A DNA stretch of 64,000 nucleotides from Zoogloeaceae bacterium (GTDB taxonomy: Bacteria > Pseudomonadota > Gammaproteobacteria > Burkholderiales > Rhodocyclaceae). The notes under the pieces were generated by a model. The model did no database searches. It was not told the origin of the DNA and saw only the letters and a program-made list of their open reading frames with translations. The stretch spans positions 305,501-369,500 of the forward strand of contig JACKLZ010000004.1 in assembly GCA_024235675.1 (NCBI GenBank). Reading direction: 5' to 3'. Within the stretch, counting starts at the first letter, position 1; the number at the start of each line of letters is the position of its first letter. The position numbers and the translations under genes are program-made. Below, piece by piece: positions 26,110 through 34,394 of the stretch.

Positions 26110-27645
26110 TCAGATCTGCGGGTTCAGCTTTTCGAACTTGCCGTGGAGCTTGTTCAGGGCGTTGAGATACGCCTTGGCCGAGGCGACGATGATGTCGGTG
26201 TCGGCGCCCTGGCCATTGACCACCTTGCCGTCGCGCGACAGGCGCACCGTGACCTCACCCTGAGCGTCGGTGCCGGTGGTGATGGCATTGACCGAATACA
26301 GCAGCAACTCGGTGCCGCTCTTGGCCACGGTCTCGATGGCCTTGAAGGCGGCGTCGACCGGCCCCGACCCCTCGGCTTCGGCCTGGATCTCCTTCTCGCC
26401 TACATTGAGCGTCAGGCGGGCCGCCGGCGTTTCGCCGGTTTCGGAGTGGAAGCGTGAGGCCACCAGCCGGTAGTGTTCCGACTCGGGGGTGACGGCCTCG
26501 TCGGAAATCAGTGCCTGCAGGTCTTCGTCGAAAATTTCGTGTTTCTTGTCAGCCAGTTCCTTGAAGCGGGCGAAGGCATGGTTGAGGTGTTCTTCGGACT
26601 CAATCGCCGCGCCCAGTTCGATCAGGCGGCTGCGGAAGGCGTTGCGGCCGCTGTGCTTGCCCAACACCAGCTTGTTGGCACCCCAGCCCACATCTTCGGC
26701 GCGCATGATCTCGTAGGTTTCGCGGTGCTTGAGCACGCCATCCTGGTGGATGCCGGATTCGTGCGAGAAGGCGTTGGCGCCAACGATGGCCTTGTTCGGC
26801 TGCACCGGGAAACCGGTGATGCCGGAGACCAGTTTGGAGGCTGGCACGATCTGGGTGGTGTCGATGCGGGTGTCGCATTGGTAGATGTCGCGACGGGTGC
26901 GCACGGCCATGACCACTTCTTCGAGCGAGGCGTTGCCGGCACGCTCACCCAGGCCGTTGATGGTGCACTCGACCTGACGCGCGCCGGCGCGCACGGCGGC
27001 CAGCGAGTTGGCTACGGCGAGGCCGAGGTCGTTGTGGCAATGTACGGACCACACCACCTTGTCGGAATTCGGCACGCGTTCGATCAGGGTGCGGATGGTC
27101 GCTGCAAACTGCTCGGGCACGTTGTAGCCGACGGTGTCGGGCACGTTGATGGTGGTGGCCCCGGCCTTGATGACGGCTTCGAAGATGCGGCACAGGTAGT
27201 CGATTTCGGAGCGCCCGGCGTCCTCGGCGGAGAACTCGATGTCGTCGGTGTACTCGCGCGCCCAGCTGATGGCCTTGACTGCCTGCTCAAGCACCTGGTC
27301 GGGGCTCATGCGCAGCTTCTTTTCCATGTGGATCGGGCTGGTGGCGATGAAGGTGTGGATACGGCCGCTGGCGGCCGGTTTGATGGCCTCGCCCGAGCGC
27401 CGGATGTCGTTCTCGTTGGCGCGCGCCAGCGAACAGATGGTGGAGTCCTTGACCACCTCGGCAATGGCGCGCACTGACTCGAAGTCGCCGTTCGATGCTG
27501 CCGCAAAGCCGGCCTCGATCACGTTGACCTTCATGCGCTCGAGCTGGCGGGCGATGCGCAGCTTTTCGTCGCGAGTCATGGAGGCGCCGGGGCTTTGCTC
27601 GCCATCGCGCAAGGTGGTGTCGAATACGATCAGTTGGTCAGTCAT
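26110..27645 (-). CDS. leuA: 2-isopropylmalate synthase
   Basis: 511 residues, long form. The N-terminal DRE-TIM barrel has FDTTLRDGEQSPG, the metal-binding HCHNDLGLAVANS and CTINGLGERAGNASLEE. The C-terminal regulatory domain (about 390-511), which binds leucine for feedback inhibition, ends the protein. It condenses acetyl-CoA with 2-oxoisovalerate, the first step of leucine synthesis. Ribosome site AGGAG 8 bp before ATG. A promoter and possible leader peptide lie 91-228 bp upstream, so it is probably transcribed separately from pssA. Confidence 0.96.
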   Translation of the reverse strand: MTDQLIVFDTTLRDGEQSPGASMTRDEKLRIARQLERMKVNVIEAGFAAASNGDFESVRAIAEVVKDSTICSLARANENDIRRSGEAIKPAASGRIHTFIATSPIHMEKKLRMSPDQVLEQAVKAISWAREYTDDIEFSAEDAGRSEIDYLCRIFEAVIKAGATTINVPDTVGYNVPEQFAATIRTLIERVPNSDKVVWSVHCHNDLGLAVANSLAAVRAGARQVECTINGLGERAGNASLEEVVMAVRTRRDIYQCDTRIDTTQIVPASKLVSGITGFPVQPNKAIVGANAFSHESGIHQDGVLKHRETYEIMRAEDVGWGANKLVLGKHSGRNAFRSRLIELGAAIESEEHLNHAFARFKELADKKHEIFDEDLQALISDEAVTPESEHYRLVASRFHSETGETPAARLTLNVGEKEIQAEAEGSGPVDAAFKAIETVAKSGTELLLYSVNAITTGTDAQGEVTVRLSRDGKVVNGQGADTDIIVASAKAYLNALNKLHGKFEKLNPQI

Positions 27646-27689
27646 GGTCGGCTCCTGTCGGGTTCCGAGTTTCTGGATTCAGGGGGTCG

Positions 27690-27707
27690 CCCGCCGGTGA
27701 CGGCGGG
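27690..27707 (-). promoter_or_regulatory. Hairpin in the leuA leader
   Basis: On the minus strand CCCGCCG, loop TCAC, CGGCGGG, between the putative leader peptide stop (27741) and the leuA ribosome site. It could be the stem of an attenuator, but it lacks a U-run, so a Rho-dependent or translational mechanism would be needed. Confidence 0.4.
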
Positions 27708-27740
27708 GTGCAAAACAATCGGCGGGAAGTGTTTTTATGA

Positions 27741-27836
27741 TCAGCGCGCGGGGCGCAGCAGCGGGCCGAGCGGCCACAGCGAGAGCGGGGACGCATCGCG
27801 CGCGGGCGTGTCGAAGGGCGGCTCGAAGGCAGGCAT
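27741..27836 (-). CDS. Putative leucine-containing leader peptide of leuA
   Basis: A 31-codon frame starting with ATG at 27836 and ending TGA, 95 bp before leuA. Five of its last fifteen residues are leucine (PLSLWPLGPLL), with a CTG CTG pair. There is no ribosome site, but the upstream promoter would start transcription at or next to the A of the ATG, making a leaderless mRNA. This mirrors leaderless leu leader peptides known in actinobacteria. Inference only: the region is GC-rich, and the peptide also has many Pro and Arg residues. Confidence 0.35.
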   Translation of the reverse strand: MPAFEPPFDTPARDASPLSLWPLGPLLRPAR

Positions 27837-27843
27837 GCCGTTG

Positions 27844-27873
27844 AATATAGGCCACTTGTCGGGCGTCTGACAA
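27844..27873 (-). promoter_or_regulatory. Sigma-70 promoter upstream of leuA
   Basis: Minus strand: -35 TTGTCA (27873-27868), 18-bp spacer, -10 TATATT (27849-27844). Predicted start is near 27836. It lies only 6 bp past the pssA stop codon. Confidence 0.6.
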
Positions 27874-27878
27874 CCGCC

Positions 27879-28652
27879 TTAGGTGGCAGGTGGTTCGTGG
27901 CCGGGGATTTTCTTGCCGAGACGGTGCATGCCGTACAGCACATAGCCCGACGCAGCGTAGATCAGGAACAGCAAAAACAGCACTGACGCGGGGTCGAGTG
28001 AGATGAGCGCAAAGCCCAGCATGATGGCCAGCACGGCAAAAAACGGGACCCGGCGGCGCAGGTTGAATTCCTTGCCGCTGAAATAGAGCACGTTGCTGAC
28101 CATGGTCAGGCCACCGAAGATGGTGAAGAAGCACACCACCCAGCGCAGATCCGGCCCGGTAAATCCGTTGTCGATACCAACCCAGACGAGTCCAGCGATG
28201 AGTGCTGCGGCGGCCGGGCTGGGCAGGCCTTGGAAGTAGCGCTTGTCGACCACGTCGATGTTGGTGTTGAAGCGGGCCAGTCGCAGCGCGGCGCCAGCGC
28301 AATAGATGAAGGCGGCGATCCAGCCCAGTTTGCCCATGCCGCGCAGTGCCCATTCATAGGCTACCAGCGCCGGGGCGGCACCGAAGGACACCATGTCGGA
28401 CAGCGAGTCGTATTCGGCGCCGAAGGCGCTTTGGGTATGGGTGAGGCGGGCGATGCGGCCATCGAGTCCGTCGAGGATCATGGCGATGAAGATTGCCACC
28501 GCAGCGTGCTCGAAGCGCTGGTTCATGGCCTGGACGATGGCGTAGAAGCCGGCGAACAGGGCTGCGGTGGTGAACAGATTTGGCAGAATGTAAATGCCGC
28601 GGCGACGCTTCTCGGGGTCGAAGAGGGGCTTGCGCGGAGGCACGTCGGCCAT
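27879..28652 (-). CDS. pssA: CDP-diacylglycerol--serine O-phosphatidyltransferase
   Basis: 257 residues from the ATG at 28652. The CDP-alcohol phosphatidyltransferase motif is complete: DGLDGRIARL, eight residues, then GAEYDSLSDMVSFG. Seven to eight membrane helices. It makes phosphatidylserine, the substrate of the Psd enzyme encoded just upstream; both sit between ilvC and leuA, a usual betaproteobacterial order. Confidence 0.93.
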   Translation of the reverse strand: MADVPPRKPLFDPEKRRRGIYILPNLFTTAALFAGFYAIVQAMNQRFEHAAVAIFIAMILDGLDGRIARLTHTQSAFGAEYDSLSDMVSFGAAPALVAYEWALRGMGKLGWIAAFIYCAGAALRLARFNTNIDVVDKRYFQGLPSPAAAALIAGLVWVGIDNGFTGPDLRWVVCFFTIFGGLTMVSNVLYFSGKEFNLRRRVPFFAVLAIMLGFALISLDPASVLFLLFLIYAASGYVLYGMHRLGKKIPGHEPPAT

Positions 28653-28711
28653 GGTAAAACCTTTGAAAACGCCCGCCGAGTGGGGCAATGAGCCCGATTC
28701 TACCGCACCTC

Positions 28712-28731
28712 GCGACCCCGTGCGGGGTCGC
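28712..28731. terminator. 8-bp hairpin between psd and pssA
   Basis: GCGACCCC, loop GTGC, GGGGTCGC. It lies 12 bp after the psd stop on the minus strand, with no T-run; perhaps a partial terminator or RNA-stability element. Confidence 0.45.
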
Positions 28732-28742
28732 AGGGCGCCGAG

Positions 28743-29390
28743 TCAGGGCAGTTTTGCGATCACGCTGGCCGAGGCGAGCACCTTGTCGCCCAGGGTGACG
28801 CTCGCCTTGCTGCCGATTGGCAGATAGAGGTCAACGCGAGAACCAAAACGGATGAAGCCGTAGCGCTCACCGCGCTGCAGGGTGTCGCCCTCACGGGTGT
28901 AGCAAAGAATGCGGCGTGCGGCGAGACCGGCAATCTGTACGCAGGTGATGTCGTCGCCCTCGGTGGTGTGCAGCCACATGGCGTTGCGCTCGTTCTCGCC
29001 GGAGGCCTTGTCCAGCGCAGCATTGAGGAAGCGCCCCGGGTGATACCAGATCTGCTTGACCTCCCCATCCGCGGGGCTGCGGTTCGAATGCGCGTTGAAG
29101 ATGTTCATGAAAATGCTGATCTTCAGGCTGTCGCGCTCGAGATAGGGGTCGCGTGCGCGCTCGATGGCGACGATGCGCCCGTCGGCCGGCGAAAGGACCT
29201 TGCGCGCACCGGTCGGAATGGCGCGCGGCGGATCGCGGAAGAACTGCAGCACGATCAGGAACACAATCCAGAAGGGCAGGGCCAGAAACCAGCCGGATGT
29301 GCTGTTGATGATCAGTGCAACTGCGAGGGCGATACCGATGAATGGCCAGCCTTCGCGGGCGATCACCGGGTGCGGATACGGATTGGACAT
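28743..29390 (-). CDS. psd: Phosphatidylserine decarboxylase, short form
   Basis: 215 residues, the short (archaeal-type) Psd class. A membrane hairpin lies near the N-terminus (WPFIGIALAVALIINSTSGWFLALPFWIV region). The C-terminal IRFGSRVDLYLP contains the Gly-Ser pair where the proenzyme cuts itself to make the pyruvoyl cofactor. HSNRSPADGEV matches the substrate region. It converts phosphatidylserine to phosphatidylethanolamine. Confidence 0.93.
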   Translation of the reverse strand: MSNPYPHPVIAREGWPFIGIALAVALIINSTSGWFLALPFWIVFLIVLQFFRDPPRAIPTGARKVLSPADGRIVAIERARDPYLERDSLKISIFMNIFNAHSNRSPADGEVKQIWYHPGRFLNAALDKASGENERNAMWLHTTEGDDITCVQIAGLAARRILCYTREGDTLQRGERYGFIRFGSRVDLYLPIGSKASVTLGDKVLASASVIAKLP

Positions 29391-29410
29391 GGGCGACGCT
29401 CCAATGAAAA

Positions 29411-29446
29411 CGGGCCGGAATCCGCCGCGTGGAGGACTCCGGCCCG
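29411..29446 (-). terminator. Likely terminator after ilvC
   Basis: CGGGCCGGA and TCCGGCCCG arms, 18-nt loop; on the minus strand the stem is followed by TTTTCATT. It is 19 bp past the ilvC stop. Confidence 0.6.
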
Positions 29447-29464
29447 GTCAGGCAGCGGTCAGAA

Positions 29465-30481
29465 TCAGTTTTTGGACTGGTCGACCAGCTTGTTTTTCAT
29501 GATCCACGGCATCATCTCACGCAACTGGCCGCCGACCTGTTCGATCGGGTGGGCTGCGTTGAGGCGACGACGCGCCGTCATGGACGGGTAGTTGGTTTTG
29601 CCTTCGAGGATGAACATCTTGGCGTATTCACCGCTCTGGATGCGCTTGAGTGCTTCGCGCATGGCGTAGCGCGACTCTTCGTTGATCACTTCATGGCCGG
29701 TCACGTACTCGCCAAACTCCGCGTTGTTGGAGATGGAGTAGTTCATGTTGGCGATGCCGCCTTCGTACATCAGGTCGACGATCAGCTTGAGTTCGTGCAG
29801 GCACTCGAAGTAGGCCATTTCCGGCGCGTAGCCGGCTTCGGTCAGGGTTTCGAAGCCCATCTTCACCAGTTCGACGGCGCCACCGCACAGCACGGCTTGC
29901 TCGCCGAACAGGTCGGTTTCGGTCTCTTCGCGGAAGTTGGTCTCGATCACGCCACCCTTGGTGCCGCCGTTGGCTGCGGCATAGGACAGAGCGAGGTCCT
30001 TGGCTTTACCGGAGACGTCCTGATGCACCGCGATCAGCGAGGGCACGCCGCCGCCTTTGAGGTACTCGGAGCGCACGGTGTGGCCGGGGCCCTTCGGGGC
30101 GACCATGATCACGTCCAGATCGGCGCGCGGCACGACCTGGTTGTAATGCACGTTGAAGCCGTGGGCGAAGGCCAGGGCGGCGCCTTTCTTGATGTTGGGC
30201 TCGACGTCGGCCTTGTAGACCTCGGGGATGGTCTCGTCCGGCAGCAGGATCATGACCACGTCGGCGGTCTTGACGGCCTTGGCGATTTCTTCAACCTTGA
30301 GGCCGGCGTTCTTGGCCTTGTTCCACGATGCGCCGTCCTTGCGCAGGGCGACGGTGACCTTGACGCCGGAGTCGTTCAGGTTCTGGGCGTGGGCGTGGCC
30401 CTGGGAGCCGTAGCCGACGATGGTGACCTTCTTGCCCTTGATCAGGGAGAGGTCGGCGTCCTTGTCGTAATAAACTTTCAT
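29465..30481 (-). CDS. ilvC: Ketol-acid reductoisomerase
   Basis: 338 residues, class I. N-terminal Rossmann GYGSQGHAHAQNL for NADP(H); the C-terminal knotted domain has the magnesium ligands in FREETETDLFGEQAVLCGG and YECLHELKLIVDL-like (YFECLHELKLIVDLMYEGG) segments. Second step of valine and isoleucine synthesis. Ribosome site AAAGGA before the ATG. It follows ilvH by 81 bp. Confidence 0.97.
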   Translation of the reverse strand: MKVYYDKDADLSLIKGKKVTIVGYGSQGHAHAQNLNDSGVKVTVALRKDGASWNKAKNAGLKVEEIAKAVKTADVVMILLPDETIPEVYKADVEPNIKKGAALAFAHGFNVHYNQVVPRADLDVIMVAPKGPGHTVRSEYLKGGGVPSLIAVHQDVSGKAKDLALSYAAANGGTKGGVIETNFREETETDLFGEQAVLCGGAVELVKMGFETLTEAGYAPEMAYFECLHELKLIVDLMYEGGIANMNYSISNNAEFGEYVTGHEVINEESRYAMREALKRIQSGEYAKMFILEGKTNYPSMTARRRLNAAHPIEQVGGQLREMMPWIMKNKLVDQSKN

Positions 30482-30562
30482 GATGGTCCTTTCAGAGGCG
30501 GAATCGCGTTGGCGGCCGCCATGATAACCGGCCGGCCGTAGGGTCGCAAAAACTGTGCGGGG

Positions 30563-31054
30563 TCAGAGCTTCAGGATACGGTCGCCGCGGCCAATGCCGA
30601 CGATACCGGAGCGTACCGTTTCGAGAATCAGGGTGGTGTCGATGGCGCCAATAAACGAATCGAGCTTGGTCTGGTTGCCGGTCAGCTCGATGATGTAGCT
30701 GGAGTCGGTGGCGTCGATGATGCGGCCGCGGAAAATGTCCGCCATGCGCTTCATTTCTTCCCGATCCTTGCCCGTGGCGCGCACCTTGATCAGCATGAGT
30801 TCGCGCTCGACGTGCGCCGACTCGGAGATGTCGACCACCTTGACCACGTCCACCAGCTTGTTCAGCTGCTTGGTGATCTGCTCGATGATGTCGTCCGAGC
30901 CGGTGGTGACGATGGTCATGCGCGACAGCGAGGCATCCTCGGTGGGCGCGACGGTGAGCGACTCGATGTTGTAGCCGCGTGCCGAGAACAGGCCGGAAAC
31001 CCGTGACAGGGCACCCGACTCGTTTTCGATCAACAGTGCGATGACATGACGCAT
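30563..31054 (-). CDS. ilvH: Acetolactate synthase small (regulatory) subunit
   Basis: 163 residues; start at 31054 (MRHVIALLIENESGALSRVS) with GAGGGAA upstream. An N-terminal ACT domain (residues 3-75) binds valine for feedback inhibition, followed by the ALS small subunit C-terminal domain. It partners with the large subunit encoded upstream. Confidence 0.95.
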   Translation of the reverse strand: MRHVIALLIENESGALSRVSGLFSARGYNIESLTVAPTEDASLSRMTIVTTGSDDIIEQITKQLNKLVDVVKVVDISESAHVERELMLIKVRATGKDREEMKRMADIFRGRIIDATDSSYIIELTGNQTKLDSFIGAIDTTLILETVRSGIVGIGRGDRILKL

Positions 31055-31156
31055 GGTTTTCCCTCGTTGGGAGAGTGTTGAAGAGCCGCTTGTGTTGCCG
31101 TACGGATTGCCGGAGGCCGGCATCCGCTGTCGCTGGCACCGGTGAGTGCCGACGAC

Positions 31157-31182
31157 GGCCCGGCATCGGTGAACGCCGGGCC
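31157..31182. other. 8-bp hairpin in the ilvI-ilvH gap
   Basis: GGCCCGGC, 10-nt loop, GCCGGGCC, inside the 147-bp gap between the two subunit genes. No U-run. It may adjust the large-to-small subunit ratio, but this is speculation. Confidence 0.4.
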
Positions 31183-31201
31183 CCGCATCAATCAAGCCGC
31201 G

Positions 31202-32911
31202 TTACAGATCCTCGGCCGACAGAATCATCTCGGTCAGCCCCTTGCCGCCCTGGACCATCGGATAGACGTTTTCGGTCTGATCAATCTGGAAGTCCAGGAA
31301 GACGAGGTCGTTCTTGCGTGAGAAGGCTTCGCGCAGCGCGCCTTCGACGTCGGCCGGGCGATCCACCCGAATGCCGATGTGACCATATGCTTCGGCCAGC
31401 TTGGCAAAATCGGGTAGCGAATCCATGTAGGACTCGGAGTAGCGCCCGCCGTGGAACAGCTCTTGCCACTGGCGCACCATGCCCAGATAGCGGTTGTTCA
31501 GGTTGCAGATCTTGATCGGCAGGCGGAACTGCTTGCAGGTCGACAGCTCCTGGATGTTCATCTGGATCGAGGCTTCGCCGGTCACGCAGGCGACCTGCGC
31601 GTCCGGGTGGGCCAGCTGGGCGCCCATGGCGTAGGGCATGCCGACGCCCATGGTGCCCAGGCCGCCGGAGTTGAGCCAGCGGCGCGGCTTGTCGAATTTG
31701 TAATACTGCGCGGCCCACATCTGGTGCTGGCCGACATCGGAGGTGACGAAGGCGTCGCCGCCGGTCACTTCCCACAGTTTTTCGATCACGTACTGCGGCT
31801 TGATGATCTCGTCCGAATTCTTGTACTTCATGCAGTCGCGGCTGCGCCACTCGTCGATCTGCTTCCACCAGGTGGCCAGGGACACAGTGTCTTGCTCGTG
31901 CTTGCTCTCGTCGAGCAGGCGGGCGAGCTCTTCGAGCACTTCCTTGACGTCGCCGACGATGGGTACGTCGACCTTCACGCGCTTGGAGATGGAGGACGGG
32001 TCGATGTCGATGTGGATGATCTTGCGCGGCTCGGCGGCGAAGTGCGCCGGGTCGCCGATCACACGGTCATCGAAGCGGGCGCCGACGGCCAGCAGCACGT
32101 CGGAGAAATGCATCGACATGTTGGCTTCGTAGGTGCCGTGCATGCCCGGCATGCCGAGGTATTGCTTGTCGGTGGCGGGGTAGCCGCCCAGACCCATCAG
32201 GGTGTTGGTGATCGGCATGCCCAGCTTGCGCACCAGCTTGGTCAGCGGCGCAGCGGCGTCGGACAGGATCACGCCACCGCCGGTGTAAATCATCGGGCGC
32301 TTGGCTTCGAGCAGCAGCTTGAGCGCTTTCTTGATCTGGCCCTGATGGCCTTTGACCACCGGGTTGTACGACCGCATCTCGACCGACTTCGGGTAGTGAT
32401 ACTCGGCGCTCTGGGCGGAGACGTCCTTGGGGATGTCTACCAGCACCGGGCCCGGCCGGCCGGTCTTGGCCAGATGGAAGGCCTTTTTGATGGTGGCGGC
32501 GATGTCCGCCGGGTCCTTGACCAGGAAGTTGTGTTTGACACAGGGGCGCGTGATGCCCACGGTGTCGACTTCCTGGAAGGCGTCCTGGCCGATGGCGGCG
32601 GTCGGCACCTGGCCGCTGATGATCACCATCGGGATCGAGTCGCAGTAGGCCGTGGCGATGCCGGTGACGGCATTGGTTGCACCCGGGCCGGAGGTTACCA
32701 AGGCGACGCCGACGGTTTCCGTCGAGCGCGCGTAGGCATCGGCCGCGTGAATGGCAGCTTGCTCGTGGCGTACCAGGATGTGACGTACCTTCTCTTGCTG
32801 GAACAGCGCGTCATAAATGAAAAGCACTGCACCGCCAGGATAGCCGAACACATAGTCGACCTTTTCTTCCTGCAGGCACCTGATTACAATTTCCGCCCCA
32901 GTCAAGACCAT
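31202..32911 (-). CDS. ilvI: Acetolactate synthase large (catalytic) subunit
   Basis: 569 residues from ATG at 32911. ThDP enzyme: the catalytic glutamate is in ILVRHEQAAIHAADAYAR (about residue 48) and the ThDP/Mg segment is TGEASIQMNIQELSTC to NLNNRYLGMV. It condenses two pyruvates, or pyruvate and 2-oxobutyrate, at the head of the branched-chain pathway. It could also be named ilvB. Followed by ilvH and ilvC on the same strand; divergent from the sigma factor operon. Confidence 0.95.
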   Translation of the reverse strand: MVLTGAEIVIRCLQEEKVDYVFGYPGGAVLFIYDALFQQEKVRHILVRHEQAAIHAADAYARSTETVGVALVTSGPGATNAVTGIATAYCDSIPMVIISGQVPTAAIGQDAFQEVDTVGITRPCVKHNFLVKDPADIAATIKKAFHLAKTGRPGPVLVDIPKDVSAQSAEYHYPKSVEMRSYNPVVKGHQGQIKKALKLLLEAKRPMIYTGGGVILSDAAAPLTKLVRKLGMPITNTLMGLGGYPATDKQYLGMPGMHGTYEANMSMHFSDVLLAVGARFDDRVIGDPAHFAAEPRKIIHIDIDPSSISKRVKVDVPIVGDVKEVLEELARLLDESKHEQDTVSLATWWKQIDEWRSRDCMKYKNSDEIIKPQYVIEKLWEVTGGDAFVTSDVGQHQMWAAQYYKFDKPRRWLNSGGLGTMGVGMPYAMGAQLAHPDAQVACVTGEASIQMNIQELSTCKQFRLPIKICNLNNRYLGMVRQWQELFHGGRYSESYMDSLPDFAKLAEAYGHIGIRVDRPADVEGALREAFSRKNDLVFLDFQIDQTENVYPMVQGGKGLTEMILSAEDL

Positions 32912-32951
32912 TACTGCCCCTAATTCTCTGTATTTGCGTGGGAAACCCGTA

Positions 32952-32980
32952 ACAGTACGCATCGGGTTGAGGCAGGTCAA
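32952..32980 (-). promoter_or_regulatory. Possible ilvI promoter
   Basis: Minus strand TTGACC (32980-32975), 17-bp spacer, TACTGT (32957-32952). Strong -35, weak -10; predicted leader about 35 nt with AGGGG before the ilvI ATG. Confidence 0.4.
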
Positions 32981-33037
32981 GCCTATCTTGTGCGTAGCAC
33001 AACGCGCTGAAAAGCCATGGCGCAGTGAGGATTCCCC

Positions 33038-33604
33038 CTGGATTCAGCGACCGAACTGAACGTTTTTCTGGCCGGTGTCGAACGACACGCCTTTCGGCAT
33101 GCGATGCTCGCGCTACGCAACGAAGCGGGCGCGCTTGATGCCGTCCAGGAGGCGATGATGCGCCTGGCGACCAAATACGCTGATCGCGGCGCCGACGAAT
33201 GGCCGCCGCTGTTTCAGCGCATCCTGCAAAACGTGATCCGCGACATGCTGCGCCGGCAGAAGGTGCGCCAGTTGTGGGTGTCGATGTGGTCGGGCTTCGG
33301 CGGCAAGGATGCCGAGGAGGCCGGCGACCCGCTGGACACCCTGGTTGCCGCCGATGACAGTAATTTCAATCTCTCGCCCGAAACCCTGGTCGGGCGGGAA
33401 GAAACCCTGGCGCTGATCGAGGCCGAACTGGCGCGTTTGCCGACACGTCAACGCGAGGCATTCCTGATGCGTTACTGGGAAGATATGAGTACGGCAGAGA
33501 CTGCGGCAGCGATGGGCTGCTCCGAGGGCAGTGTAAAAACCCATTGTTCCCGCGCAACCCACACCCTGGCCGCGGCACTCCGGGCAAAAGGAATCAGTTT
33601 ATGA
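33038..33604 (+). CDS. RNA polymerase sigma factor (sigma-70/ECF-like)
   Basis: 188 residues if it begins at CTG 33038. Region 2 is visible (ALDAVQEAMMRLATKY, QRILQNVIRDMLRRQKVR) and region 4 near the C-terminus (LPTRQREAFLMRYWEDMSTAETAAAMGCSEGSVKTHCSRA). No ATG, GTG or TTG exists in frame before 33104, yet the coding pattern extends upstream (DSATELNVFLAGVERHAFRH, the expected first helix). A GAGG ribosome site lies 7 bp before the CTG. An in-frame ATG at 33017 is followed three codons later by TGA. Starting at 33104 would remove the N-terminal helix. It overlaps the DUF3619 start by 4 bp. Confidence 0.8.
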   Translation: MDSATELNVFLAGVERHAFRHAMLALRNEAGALDAVQEAMMRLATKYADRGADEWPPLFQRILQNVIRDMLRRQKVRQLWVSMWSGFGGKDAEEAGDPLDTLVAADDSNFNLSPETLVGREETLALIEAELARLPTRQREAFLMRYWEDMSTAETAAAMGCSEGSVKTHCSRATHTLAAALRAKGISL

Positions 33605-33987
33605 ACGACGAAGCGAGCGAAGCACGGTTCGGTCGGCGTATTGGCGGCCTGCTCAGTCAGCGCAATGCGCAACTCGGGCCCGAGACGCGCGCCGCGCTGG
33701 CCGATGCACGTCGCCAGGCGGTGGCAGCCGCCAGCGAACGTCATTTCGCCGGCTTTCACGCACCGCGCGCCAGGATGTCCTGGTGGGCCGGCGCCAAGCC
33801 TGCAGCGGCGGCTGTGCTGGTGTTGGGCATGCTGTTTGCCGGAGACTATGTCAATACGGCGCGTACGCAGGCGGTGCAGGGCGAGGTGGAAACCGCGCTG
33901 CTGGCCGACGACCTGCCGATTGATGCCTATCTAGATCAAGGATTCCGTGCATGGCTGCTGGCCGAATCGTCCTCTTCGCGCTCCTGA
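33601..33987 (+). CDS. DUF3619 single-pass membrane protein, possible anti-sigma factor
   Basis: 128 residues: a charged N-terminal half (FGRRIGGLLSQRNAQLGPETRAAL), one membrane helix near residue 65-82 (AAAAVLVLGMLFAGDYV) and a short C-terminal part ending FRAWLLAESS. This matches DUF3619, found right after a sigma factor in many betaproteobacteria. The placement and topology suggest it controls the sigma factor, but this is inferred. It overlaps the sigma gene by 4 bp and the next gene by 37 bp. Confidence 0.8.
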   Translation: MNDEASEARFGRRIGGLLSQRNAQLGPETRAALADARRQAVAAASERHFAGFHAPRARMSWWAGAKPAAAAVLVLGMLFAGDYVNTARTQAVQGEVETALLADDLPIDAYLDQGFRAWLLAESSSSRS

Positions 33988-34394
33988 GCGCTTTCACCTC
34001 TCTGGCCCTGGCGGGCAACGAGTGGCGAGAACTGAGTCGTGAGCAGCAACGCGCGCTGTCACCGCTGGCCGGACAATGGCAGTCGCTGGACGCCGGGTCG
34101 AGAGACCGCTGGTTGCGCATGACCGACCGTTTCGATCAGCTGACTCCCGAAGAGCAGTCTCGGGTGCAGGGGCGCATGCGCAACTGGTCGAGCCTGTCGC
34201 CCAATGAGCGAGCAAAAGCGGTGGATCAATACCGCGCGCTGCGCCGCATCCCGCCCGAACAGCGCGAGGCGCTTCAGCAGCGCTGGCAGGAATACCAGGA
34301 GTTGTCGCCCGAAGCGCGCGATCGTGCCCTCAAAGACTCACGCAAAACCTCACGAAAAGACCGCAAGTCGAAGAAAGACAAGGACCGCAATTGA
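33951..34394 (+). CDS. DUF3106 secreted/periplasmic protein
   Basis: 147 residues with a short signal peptide (RIVLFALLSAFTSLALA). The mature part carries DUF3106-type repeats of about 25 residues: REQQRALSPLAGQW, TPEEQSRVQGRMRNW, NERAKAVDQYRALRRIPPEQ. It ends in a very basic tail (KTSRKDRKSKKDKDRN). Repeats resemble those of periplasmic Spy/CpxP-like helical proteins only loosely. Starts 37 bp inside the DUF3619 gene in another frame. Confidence 0.8.
   Translation: MAAGRIVLFALLSAFTSLALAGNEWRELSREQQRALSPLAGQWQSLDAGSRDRWLRMTDRFDQLTPEEQSRVQGRMRNWSSLSPNERAKAVDQYRALRRIPPEQREALQQRWQEYQELSPEARDRALKDSRKTSRKDRKSKKDKDRN

Noticed and set aside
27638..27943. 101-codon open frame between pssA and leuA on the minus strand
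   Set aside because: It overlaps the end of pssA and the leuA start in another frame and has a shadow-like composition; the 31-codon frame at the promoter start fits better.
31451..32923. 490-codon open frame opposite ilvI
   Set aside because: Antisense shadow of a conserved enzyme gene; His/Val/Gly-rich translation without motifs.
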